A stretch of DNA of 10,695 bases from an uncultured Verrucomicrobiota bacterium (GCA_946615875.1 CAMOIK010000069.1:1-10695), one strand, 5' to 3'. Numbered from the stretch's first letter, positions 1-5,791 are shown. Numbers and translations: made by a program. Notes: generated by a model not told the origin, from the letters alone.

Positions 1-13
1 GCACCAGAGCAAG

Positions 14-38
14 TTTTGGTGCGCACCAAAATCTTTTT
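14..38 (+). terminator. Possible intrinsic terminator (palindrome plus T-run)
   Basis: TTTTGGTGC at 14-22 is followed directly by its exact complement GCACCAAAA at 23-31, giving an 18-bp perfect palindrome. As RNA it can fold into a stem of about 7 bp closed by a GCGC loop, and TCTTTTT follows at 32-38. That is the layout of a rho-independent terminator for a gene running rightwards from outside the window. The stem is AU-rich and short. GCACCA at 1-6 can instead pair with TGGTGC at 17-22. The element is also part of the tandem repeat next to it, so the resemblance could be incidental. Confidence 0.35.
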
Positions 39-99
39 AGACCAGCACCAAAATCTTTTTAGACCAGCACCAAAGTCTTTTTAGACCAGCATCAAAGCT
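23..99. repeat. Tandem 22-bp repeat, three copies plus a degenerate fourth
   Basis: Three direct 22-bp units lie at 23-44, 45-66 and 67-88. The first two are identical and the third differs by one base (A to G at its ninth base). A decayed fourth begins at 89 (GCATCAAAG) and fades by about 99. Each unit starts GCACCAAA, carries a T5 run and ends GACCA. The unit length is not a multiple of three and there are no unique spacers, so this is neither an in-frame protein repeat nor a CRISPR array. On the minus strand the units form the 3' end of the decayed frame at 345-37. The array looks like slippage duplication of a terminator-like segment. Confidence 0.85.
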
Positions 100-345
100 C
101 CAGAGGTCCCGGCAATCCAGCTCCTGCCGGGCTTTGCCGAACTCCTTGACATCGACGACGGATAGCCGCTTCGGACGCGAAACGCCGAAAACCACATCCC
201 GAAACGCACTTCAGCCTTTATCCATGCAGGCGCGGCGCATTTCCACGCTCAAAAAACGGGTAAACTCCAGCCCACCTCTCGGCGCACCTTCGCTCGCGCC
301 TCCCGACCACTCCAGCAGCCCGTTCCAACGGTCAGTCCAAGTCAT
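37..345 (-). pseudogene. Decayed small reading frame with an in-frame stop (unrecognised)
   Basis: On the minus strand an ATG at 345 opens 44 codons ending in TGA at 213-211. The same frame then stays open for another 57 codons, to a TAA at 39-37 inside the tandem repeats. The first part contains LEFTRFLSVEMRRACMDKG and the second RPKRLSVVDVKEFGKARQEL. Both read like ordinary soluble protein, with charged amphipathic stretches, which suggests one original gene of about 100 codons broken by a nonsense change. TGA is the normal stop in neighbouring genes and Trp is TGG, so recoding is unlikely. The last 17 or so codons are repeat-derived and probably not original sequence. A GGGGAAG stretch precedes the ATG by 8 nt. 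I do not recognise the family. It could instead be two short ORFs, or non-coding. Confidence 0.4.
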
Positions 346-376
346 GGCTATGACTTCCCCAAGTCGCAGCCATGAC
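341..376. repeat. Long near-perfect inverted repeat (hairpin)
   Basis: Two 16-base arms at 341-356 and 361-376 are separated by only CCCC at 357-360. Nine outer base pairs (GTCATGGCT with AGCCATGAC) and five inner pairs (GACTT with AAGTC) flank a two-pair segment with one A.C mismatch and one G.T wobble. No T-run follows on either strand, so this is not a typical terminator. Read on the minus strand, the four loop bases are GGGG at the start of a Shine-Dalgarno-like GGGGAAG, and the ATG at 345 of the decayed frame lies in the distal arm. Possible roles are a REP-like dispersed hairpin, a binding site or a translation-control hairpin. The sequence does not decide between them. Confidence 0.6.
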
Positions 377-469
377 ATCGGCGGTGCCTCGGAAGCGGCT
401 TGCGAACGGGACGAGGGCTGAAAGGCGGCGGAAAGAAGAGTTTTTGCGCCTTACAACACCGCGTCCGCC

Positions 470-491
470 AAAATATGGTATAATATGTGGC
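470..491 (+). promoter_or_regulatory. Extended -10 promoter of the glycosyltransferase operon, leaderless
   Basis: TATAAT lies at 479-484, preceded by TGG, giving the extended -10 form TGnTATAAT. Exactly 7 nt (485-491) separate it from the ATG at 492, so transcription should begin at or within a base or two of the start codon and the mRNA should have essentially no leader. No purine-rich ribosome-binding site is present. The 16-base block at 470-485 recurs without change in front of argB. No good TTGACA-type -35 box is seen at normal spacing. CAACAC occurs about 19 nt upstream here and about 18 nt upstream at the argB promoter, but its meaning is unknown. Confidence 0.8.
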
Positions 492-1292
492 ATGAAAGCT
501 GCCGCGAACATCCTGTGCTTCAAGTGGGGGACGCTATACAGCGCCGAGTACGTGAACCGTCTTTACGCCGGGGTGAAGCGCCATATGGACCGGCCCTTCC
601 GTTTCGTCTGCGTGACCGACGATCCGTCAGGGCTGGCGGACGGCATAGACACGTGCGCGATTCCGCCCGCGCCCGACGGGTGGCGGCCGAACAGCCGCTA
701 CAAGCGCTGGCCGGGAATCTACCTGAAACTCATGGTTTTCAAGCCAGGCTTCGCGGATTTGCACGGCACGACGCTCTTTCTCGACATCGACCAGATCGTC
801 ACGGGCGACTTGGGGAGGTTTTTCGACTTTGCGCCGGGCCGCTTCTGCATCATCCACAACTGGATCGAATGGCACAAGAGGCTGTTCAGGCCCGCGCCGA
901 AAATCGGCAACAGCTCGTGCTTCAGGTTCGAGGCCGGCGAAAAGAGCGCATACATCTACGAAAAGTGGGTCTCCGAACTCGACCATGCGCAGGATCAGCG
1001 GTTCTTCCGCACGGAACAGGCGTATATGACCCATGCCGTGGGACTGGAGAACATAACGTGGTGGCCGAAGAACTTCGTGCGTTCCTTCAAACGCTCCTGC
1101 CAGCGCCCATGGCCGCTCAACCACTTCCTGCCACCCAAGTTCAACCCCGACACCGGCATACTCTGCTTCCACGGCCATCCGTCGCCGGACGAGGCCATCG
1201 CCGGCTATCGCGGCAAACACCTCAACACCTGGACCCTCCCCGCCCCGTGGGTAGGAGAGCTCTGGACGCCGGAAAACACGTCTGCGCGATGA
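492..1292 (+). CDS. GT-A fold glycosyltransferase (DxD-containing, family not assigned)
   Basis: The predicted protein has 266 residues with no signal peptide or membrane helix, and so is probably a cytoplasmic glycosyltransferase using a nucleotide-sugar donor. A nucleotide-binding-like N-terminus (about 5-45, ending FVCVTDD) is followed by a hydrophobic strand and FLDIDQIVTGD at about 96-106. Its D98-I-D100 is the metal-binding DxD motif. A conserved-looking NSS (140-142), a TEQAYM stretch (174-179) and a C-terminal CFHGHP (225-230) fit a GT8-like layout in which a late His helps bind metal and donor. I chose ATG 492 because it sits 7 nt after the -10 box. The open frame runs back to 372, but those codons would lie upstream of the likely transcription start. 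It is the first gene of a four-gene operon and its TGA overlaps the next ATG. Donor and acceptor are not predictable. Confidence 0.85.
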   Translation: MKAAANILCFKWGTLYSAEYVNRLYAGVKRHMDRPFRFVCVTDDPSGLADGIDTCAIPPAPDGWRPNSRYKRWPGIYLKLMVFKPGFADLHGTTLFLDIDQIVTGDLGRFFDFAPGRFCIIHNWIEWHKRLFRPAPKIGNSSCFRFEAGEKSAYIYEKWVSELDHAQDQRFFRTEQAYMTHAVGLENITWWPKNFVRSFKRSCQRPWPLNHFLPPKFNPDTGILCFHGHPSPDEAIAGYRGKHLNTWTLPAPWVGELWTPENTSAR

Positions 1293-2200
1293 TTTCGGCG
1301 ATAATACCAGTCTATAATTCCGGCAAGGACGTGGCGCGGTGCCTAGATTCCGTGCTCGGCCAGACGGTGCGCGACATCGAGGCAATCTGCGTGGACGACG
1401 GCTCCACCGACTCGTCGGCGGATATTGTCGCGGAATATGCGCGGCGCGATCCCCGCGTGCGGCTGATCCGCCAGGCCAACACCGGCCAGGGCGGCGCGAG
1501 AAACCGCGCCTTGGACGCCATGCGCGGCGAACTCTTCACGTTTGTCGATGCGGACGACGCGATACACCCGCTTTTCCTGGAAACGCTGCTAGCCGCCATG
1601 GAGCGCGGAGGCACGGCGATCGCCGTGAACGACCGCTTCGAGAAGTTCAGCGAGTTCGCAGGGTTCGGCGCGGACGCGCAAGCGCTGCGCATCCCGGCGC
1701 CAAAGACGGAGAATTTCGGCGATTTCGTGCGCAACCGGCGCATATTTTCCAGCGTCTGGAACAAGTTGTACCGTCGCGAGGCGGTGGGCGACGTCCGCTT
1801 CCTCTCGCATCCGTTCGAGGATTGGCCGTATCTCGTGAAGGTGTTCGCGAAAGCGAAGGAATACTCCTTGACGTCGGCGCCGCTCTACTTCTACAACGCC
1901 GGGAACGTCTCGACGATCCGCAGTCCTTTTGGCGAACGCAAGGTGGCGGGCTACCTGACGGGCATCCGCGACGTGCTGGACGCCTTTCGCGGCGGCGAAA
2001 TGGAGCGCGGCGCGCGCCGCCGCGCCGCCGTCGCGGCGAAGATGCTGATGAGCAAGGCCCGCAAGTGCGAGCCGGAGCTGCGGCGCATGGCGGCGGCGGG
2101 GCTGGCGGAAATAGCCGGGGACGGACTGCTTTCGCCGGGCGACTTGGATTTGAAGACGCGCTTTCGCTTCTGGCGCATGCGCAGGGAGTTCGGGCTGTGA
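1289..2200 (+). CDS. Family 2 (GT2) glycosyltransferase
   Basis: The predicted protein has 303 residues and belongs to the GT2 superfamily of inverting transferases that use UDP- or similar sugar donors. The N-terminus MISAIIPVYNSGKDVARCLD is the canonical opening strand and helix. DDGSTD at 36-41 binds the nucleotide, TGQGGARNRALD is at 65-76, and FVDADD at 85-90 carries the metal-binding DxD. SVWNKLYRREAV (155-166) and EDWPYLVK (177-184) match the acceptor-side and probable catalytic-base region of GT2 enzymes. The basic C-terminus (about 240-300) is rich in Arg and could associate with the membrane surface, but no transmembrane helix is visible. The start is fixed by the ATGA overlap of 4 nt with the upstream gene, which suggests translational coupling because its own Shine-Dalgarno is weak. 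It probably adds one sugar to a surface polysaccharide or glycolipid. Confidence 0.93.
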   Translation: MISAIIPVYNSGKDVARCLDSVLGQTVRDIEAICVDDGSTDSSADIVAEYARRDPRVRLIRQANTGQGGARNRALDAMRGELFTFVDADDAIHPLFLETLLAAMERGGTAIAVNDRFEKFSEFAGFGADAQALRIPAPKTENFGDFVRNRRIFSSVWNKLYRREAVGDVRFLSHPFEDWPYLVKVFAKAKEYSLTSAPLYFYNAGNVSTIRSPFGERKVAGYLTGIRDVLDAFRGGEMERGARRRAAVAAKMLMSKARKCEPELRRMAAAGLAEIAGDGLLSPGDLDLKTRFRFWRMRREFGL

Positions 2201-3159
2201 GGAACCTCCGTTTCGCCTTCTGCTTCGACGACGCCTACGCCCTGCCGGCGGCGGTCTCGCTCCATTCGCTCATGTCGCACGCCGTCTCGCCGGATGTGCG
2301 CTACGAGTTGAACGTCGTCGCCGACGGCCTCGGCGACGACGCCAAGGCGATGCTGCGCCGCGCGGTCGCGCCGTTCCCGCAGGCCTCGCTGGTGTTCCGC
2401 AGTCCGCCGCCGCTGCCCGGGGCGCTGTGCGGGACCGCCGCCCGGAAGTCGCACTACTCCGACGCGCTCTTCCACAAGCTGCTCCTGCCGGGCCTCTTCG
2501 GCGCCGAAGGGCGCGTGGTCGCGCTGGACGTCGATACGGTCTATTGCGGAGACGCGGCGCGGCTGCACGACGCGGAGTTCCGCGGCTGCCTGGCCGGGGC
2601 GCGCGAACCGATGTATTTCGGCTGGCGCGGCGAGGGGCCGCTGGCGGGGAAGGCGAAGAAAGTGCGCCGCTACTTCCGCGAATACAGCGCCGCCGAACGC
2701 GCCCGCATGACCCTCAACGCCGGAATAATCGTCTATGACCTCGCGGAAATCGCGGCCTCCGGCGCCGTCGGGAAATGGGTCGATTTCGCGCTCCGCAACG
2801 TCCGCCGCCTGCTGCTGCCGGAACAGGACGTCTTCAACCTGGCGCTGGACGCGCCGCCCGCCCCGCTCGACTGGGACGTTTGCGCGTATGCGCCGATCGC
2901 TCCGCGGATTTCGCCGGAGTCGCCGCCCCTCCAGATCCACTACACGACGAAGGTCAAGCCGTGGCTCGATCCCGGATGCAATCTCGCCGACAGGTGGTTC
3001 GAGGCGCTCGCCTCCGCCGGGCTTGTCGAAGAGTGGCGGCGCCTCTTCGCCGCCGCATCGCGCGGCATGTATCGCGACAGCCGCGCAAAACGCCTCTTCT
3101 CGTTCGAGGCGGGGCGCCTGCGCCTTTCGCTGGTCAAATACGGGAAGCGGCGGACATGA
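2197..3159 (+). CDS. Family 8 (GT8) glycosyltransferase
   Basis: The predicted protein has 320 residues of the GT8 family, whose retaining transferases include the LPS glucosyl- and galactosyltransferases and glycogenin-like enzymes. All core motifs are visible. ALDVDTVYCGD (109-119) carries the D111-x-D113 metal site, LNAGIIVYDL (173-182) is the NAG motif, EQDVFNLAL (209-217) is the DQDxxN-like motif, and IHYTTKVKPW (247-256) is the classic C-terminal H-x-K-P-W. The start is GTG at 2197, overlapping the previous stop as GTGA, with AGGGAG at 2183-2188 placed 8 nt upstream. The first residues after the start already form the expected first strand (RFAFCFDDAY), which supports this start. There is no signal or membrane segment, so the protein is likely cytoplasmic on the inner face of the membrane. 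The specific sugar is unknown. Confidence 0.93.
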   Translation: MRNLRFAFCFDDAYALPAAVSLHSLMSHAVSPDVRYELNVVADGLGDDAKAMLRRAVAPFPQASLVFRSPPPLPGALCGTAARKSHYSDALFHKLLLPGLFGAEGRVVALDVDTVYCGDAARLHDAEFRGCLAGAREPMYFGWRGEGPLAGKAKKVRRYFREYSAAERARMTLNAGIIVYDLAEIAASGAVGKWVDFALRNVRRLLLPEQDVFNLALDAPPAPLDWDVCAYAPIAPRISPESPPLQIHYTTKVKPWLDPGCNLADRWFEALASAGLVEEWRRLFAAASRGMYRDSRAKRLFSFEAGRLRLSLVKYGKRRT

Positions 3160-4046
3160 AGCGCGACGGACGGGAACTTGCGGCGAAGATGGAGGCGATG
3201 CTGCGCGGGCGGCTCGGCGCCGGCCTCCGCCTCGTCCCCTTCGAAACAGGCTCGGCAAAGGTCGTCTTCCGCGCGGAACTGGCTTCGGGCAAGCGGCTGT
3301 TCGTCAAGCTGGTGCGCACGGACAAGGGCCTGGCGCAAAAGCGACTGGCCGACGAGCTCGCCCTGCCTTTCGTCGCCAGGGTCCTGCATCTGCTGCCGTG
3401 GGACGGCGAACACAGCGTGATGTGCCAGGAGTGGCAAGAGGGCAGGCACGTCCTGCCGGAGGACATGACCGACCGCCAGTGCGCTTCGCTCATCGCCGCC
3501 ACCATGCGCCTGCAGGCCGCTCTGAAGCCGCGCCACGCCATGCTGCCGCCGCAAGACCTGGAAAAGGCGTTCGCCGTCGTCGCGGACTTCGCCCGCCGCC
3601 ACCCGCTGATGCGCCCGCTGCTGGCCAGCCTTCTGGAGCTGCCGCCGGCCGAGCGCACCTTCCCCGCCGCGGAGTCGCTGGCGGTGATACATGGCGACCA
3701 GCACTACGAAAACTACCTCTTCGACGGCGAGGAGGTGGGGGCCATAATGGATTTCGAGGCCGTGACGAGGGGGCTGCGCACGCAGGATTTCGCCTACGCC
3801 GTGATGCGCCGCCTCTTCAAGGCGCGCCTTTCCGCCGGGAAGCAGGCGCGGCTGGCGGAACTGCTGGCCAGGATGTTCGAGGCCGCAGGGGCGCCGCCGG
3901 AGGAACGCGCGCTCGCGATCAACATGTGGCGCATCGTCTTCGCGGCGCGGCGCCTCGCCAGCCACCCGCATTTCGGCCCGGTGGCCCTGCTCGTGTGGAA
4001 GCGCGACCTCCCGCTGCGCCGTCTGCTGGCGGCGGCGCGCGCGTGA
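3156..4046 (+). CDS. APH/choline-kinase-family phosphotransferase
   Basis: The predicted protein has 296 residues of the protein-kinase-like phosphotransferase superfamily (APH/ChoK/fructosamine kinase). RLFVKLV holds the likely ATP-anchoring Lys51. VIHGDQHYENYLF contains the catalytic loop H179-G-D181 with N186, and IMDFEAV (198-203) supplies the metal-binding Asp199 in place of DFG. The family phosphorylates hydroxyls on small molecules such as aminoglycosides, choline, sugars and hydroxy amino acids. Downstream of three glycosyltransferases, a role in decorating or activating a surface-glycan component, in the manner of LicA-type choline kinases, is more plausible than drug resistance. That is inference from context. 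The start ATG overlaps the previous stop by 4 nt (ATGA). It is the last gene of the operon, and its TGA abuts the stop of the opposing operon with no intervening base. Confidence 0.88.
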   Translation: MKRDGRELAAKMEAMLRGRLGAGLRLVPFETGSAKVVFRAELASGKRLFVKLVRTDKGLAQKRLADELALPFVARVLHLLPWDGEHSVMCQEWQEGRHVLPEDMTDRQCASLIAATMRLQAALKPRHAMLPPQDLEKAFAVVADFARRHPLMRPLLASLLELPPAERTFPAAESLAVIHGDQHYENYLFDGEEVGAIMDFEAVTRGLRTQDFAYAVMRRLFKARLSAGKQARLAELLARMFEAAGAPPEERALAINMWRIVFAARRLASHPHFGPVALLVWKRDLPLRRLLAAARA

Positions 4047-4058
4047 TCAGCCGACAGC
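4025..4058. other. Weak GC-rich hairpin across the convergent operon junction
   Basis: GCTGGCGGC at 4025-4033 can pair with GCCGACAGC at 4050-4058, giving nine positions with one mismatch around a 16-nt loop. The two opposing stop codons (TGA at 4044-4046 and its mirror at 4047-4049, together the palindrome TGATCA) sit inside the loop. No T-run follows on either side, so it is at best a poor intrinsic terminator. It is noted because there is no non-coding DNA here for a conventional one. Confidence 0.25.
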
Positions 4059-4526
4059 CTTCAGCTTCTCGTGAAAGTCCTTCACGCCGACGTGGTGCCA
4101 GGCGTCGAGGACGAGCTTGCCGCCGCCTTTGACGAAGATCACGCATATCTGCTTCTTCTCCCAGCGGGAATCGTCGATGCGGGCAATGTCGGCCATCGTG
4201 AAGCGCTTGCCGCCCCACGTGAAGCCGTCGGCGTCAAACTCGAAATCGAGCCTGGAGACAAGCAGCAGATGCAGGCCGATTGCGAGCGAGGCGAGGAGGG
4301 CGAGGCCCATGAACTGCTTCTGGCGCGGTATCGCGTTGTCATAGACCTTCTGCGCGGCTTCGGGACTGGGCGGCGCGGACTTCTCGATCATCTCGTAGAG
4401 CTGCGACGGCGTCTTCGACGGATAGCCCACGAACCCGTCGTAGCCGAACCAGCAGCCGAGGCCGAGCATCAGGACGGCCACGAAGAGGTGGCGCAGGAAG
4501 AATTCCCTATTCAGCGAGAGTTTCAT
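4047..4526 (-). CDS. Two-helix membrane protein with a small PH-like cytoplasmic domain
   Basis: The predicted protein has 159 residues. A hydrophobic segment at about 12-29 and a second at about 72-91 would span the membrane. Between them is a soluble stretch of about 40 residues with Pro and charged residues (YPSKTPSQ, SAPPSPEAAQ). The C-terminal 92-159 (FEFDADGFTWGGKRF, DIARIDDSRWEKK, KLVLDAW, a final FHEKLK helix) has the strand pattern and hydrophobic spacing of bacterial PH-like domains found after paired helices. That assignment is by pattern only. The start is ATG 4526, with AAAGG six bases upstream and inside the preceding gene, which it overlaps by 20 nt. It is the last gene of the minus-strand operon. 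Its function is unknown, and it probably works at the inner membrane with the two envelope proteins encoded just before it. Confidence 0.75.
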   Translation of the reverse strand: MKLSLNREFFLRHLFVAVLMLGLGCWFGYDGFVGYPSKTPSQLYEMIEKSAPPSPEAAQKVYDNAIPRQKQFMGLALLASLAIGLHLLLVSRLDFEFDADGFTWGGKRFTMADIARIDDSRWEKKQICVIFVKGGGKLVLDAWHHVGVKDFHEKLKAVG

Positions 4527-5382
4527 TTTCTGCCTTTCTGAAAGCGACGGCCCGCGGCTCCACGAGCATGTCGTATTTGCGCAGGGTGTCTGCGCCGATG
4601 CGGTTGAGGGGCTGCGAGACGAGCAGCGGGGCGATTTCCAGCTCGGCGCCAGGCGAAAGCCTGAGGACTCCCTTTTCGCCGACGACCGGCCGCAGCGCAG
4701 TGGCGCCGTTGATGTCGCGGGCGGCGAAGGCGCATTCGTTCGTCGTGGCCGTCCAGCCGCAATCCCTCGGCAGGAACGTCCAGGAAGAGCCGGAATCGAC
4801 AAAGAGCGAGAACGGCCCCTTGCCGCAGTCGGCGGAAAGCGTCACGGTGGTGGGCTCCAGAGGATTGAGGATGCGCCTGGCGGGCGCGGGGAATCCCTTG
4901 CGCGCTTCTTTCGGCAGACCGAACGCGACCTGCCCGGCGCCCAGCGACACGATCACCCGCGTGGAGCCGATGACATTGAAGCCGAGAATGCCATCGACGC
5001 CGAACGCGTCCATGTCGAGAGCCATGGCGACGAAATCGCCGAACTCGGCGTCGCCCACTTTGAGCGTGGAGACTTCGAATATCTTCGGCTGCTGCGCGAC
5101 GTTCGTCTCGGCGTCGCCGCCCATGACCAGCTCCCGAAGCTCCATGCCGGGGAACTCGCGCTTGATGAAGTCGATGCTGAACGTGGTGTGCGTGGCGCCC
5201 GTGTCGAAGATGAGCGTGCACGGCTTGCCGTTCAATTCGCATTTCACGATGGGCAGGCCGCCGTTCGCCGTCTCCAGTTTCGCAGTGCACGGCGTCTGCG
5301 GGACGCGCACCGGGTCGAGAGACCCGGCACCATGCGCAAGCAACGCCGCGCCCGCCATCGCCAATATCGCAAAAGCCTTCAC
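4507..5382 (-). CDS. Secreted protein with two retropepsin-like aspartic protease domains
   Basis: The predicted protein has 291 residues with an N-terminal signal peptide (MKAFAILAMAGAALLAHGAG). Domain 1 has CTLIFDTGATHTTFS with D60-T-G-A, and the matching C-terminal retropepsin motif GILGFNVIG at 131-139. Domain 2 has FSLFVDSGSSWTFLP with D196-S-G-S and a matching IGADTLRKYDMLVEP (262-276). Both halves thus carry the active-site Asp loop and the downstream hydrophobic-Gly signature of this fold. One chain could form the two-Asp active site that viral retropepsins make by dimerising. Export implies action in the periplasm or at the cell surface. The start is GTG 5382, chosen because GGAGG lies 7 nt upstream and the signal peptide begins there. 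It lies 34 nt after the lipoprotein gene. Activity and substrate are unknown, and either domain may be binding-only. Confidence 0.82.
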   Translation of the reverse strand: MKAFAILAMAGAALLAHGAGSLDPVRVPQTPCTAKLETANGGLPIVKCELNGKPCTLIFDTGATHTTFSIDFIKREFPGMELRELVMGGDAETNVAQQPKIFEVSTLKVGDAEFGDFVAMALDMDAFGVDGILGFNVIGSTRVIVSLGAGQVAFGLPKEARKGFPAPARRILNPLEPTTVTLSADCGKGPFSLFVDSGSSWTFLPRDCGWTATTNECAFAARDINGATALRPVVGEKGVLRLSPGAELEIAPLLVSQPLNRIGADTLRKYDMLVEPRAVAFRKAENETLAE

Positions 5383-5416
5383 TATGCCACCTCCGCTACC
5401 ATCTACCCTCTGCCGG

Positions 5417-5791
5417 CTATCTTTCGTCGATATAACCGGCCATGCCGGTGGTGTTGGAGGGGAAAGCGACCTCGATGCCCTTCTCCTGTATCGCCATGCG
5501 CAGGTTGGTCTGCGCCACCTTCATGGAGTCGTAGCGCAGGGTCACCGTCTTCGCCGCCTGGTCGAACCGTATGGTCTGGCGGTCCACCCCCTCGTAGCGT
5601 CCGAGGGCGGCTGCGACGTCGGTCTCGTTGGTGGCGGCGAGGCCCGGGACGGCGAGCGTCGCCTCCCGGAAATCCTCCCGGCGGCAGCCGGCGGCCAACG
5701 CGCAGAGCGCGGCCAGCAGGACGGCGAACGACACCGCCTTCGGTCCGCCGCCGCAAATCGTCTTGCCCATGTTCTCTTTCCGCTTGCTCAT
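5417..5791 (-). CDS. Small lipoprotein with a cysteine-less HMA-like domain
   Basis: The predicted protein has 124 residues. A basic N-terminus, a hydrophobic stretch (about 20-35) and ALAAGC suggest lipoprotein processing with Cys36 as the lipidated residue. The mature part (about 43-110) follows the beta-alpha-beta-beta-alpha-beta layout of heavy-metal-associated domains: ATLAVPGL, ETDVAAALGRYEGVD, TIRFDQAAKTVTLRYD, NLRMAIQEKGIEV. The metal-binding GMxCxxC loop reads GLAATNE here, so both metal cysteines are absent and copper or mercury binding of the usual kind is not expected. I chose ATG 5791 because AAGGAGG lies 9 nt upstream. ATG 5821 and ATG 5770 are in the same frame, and the upstream stretch is a short ATGG-rich run. 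It starts 40 nt after the cysteine desulfurase. Its role is unknown; it may be a structural or protein-protein use of the fold in the envelope. Confidence 0.75.
   Translation of the reverse strand: MSKRKENMGKTICGGGPKAVSFAVLLAALCALAAGCRREDFREATLAVPGLAATNETDVAAALGRYEGVDRQTIRFDQAAKTVTLRYDSMKVAQTNLRMAIQEKGIEVAFPSNTTGMAGYIDER

Noticed and set aside
23..99. CRISPR array at the left edge.
   Set aside because: The 22-bp units are directly adjacent with no unique spacers, and no cas genes are in the window.
211..213. Selenocysteine or TGA-tryptophan recoding to explain the in-frame TGA.
   Set aside because: Neighbouring genes end in TGA and use TGG for Trp, and no family context suggests selenocysteine. 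A nonsense mutation is the simpler reading.
134..421. A 95-codon plus-strand frame at the left edge (TTG start).
   Set aside because: It is mostly antisense to the decayed minus-strand frame, has a low-complexity Ser/Arg/Pro composition, and runs through the hairpin. No motif or ribosome-binding site supports it.
332..523. A minus-strand 63-codon frame running over the first promoter.
   Set aside because: It spans the extended -10 element and the start of the first glycosyltransferase gene. It has no ribosome-binding site and no recognisable sequence.
1339..3258. Other long overlapping frames across the glycosyltransferase genes on both strands.
   Set aside because: Their translations are Arg/Ala/Pro-rich shadows. 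The real genes in this stretch carry full GT2 and GT8 motifs and fit together by stop/start overlaps.
3156..4046. Aminoglycoside resistance gene.
   Set aside because: The kinase shares the superfamily motifs, but its place as the last, coupled gene of a glycosyltransferase operon points to a cellular small-molecule or glycan substrate.
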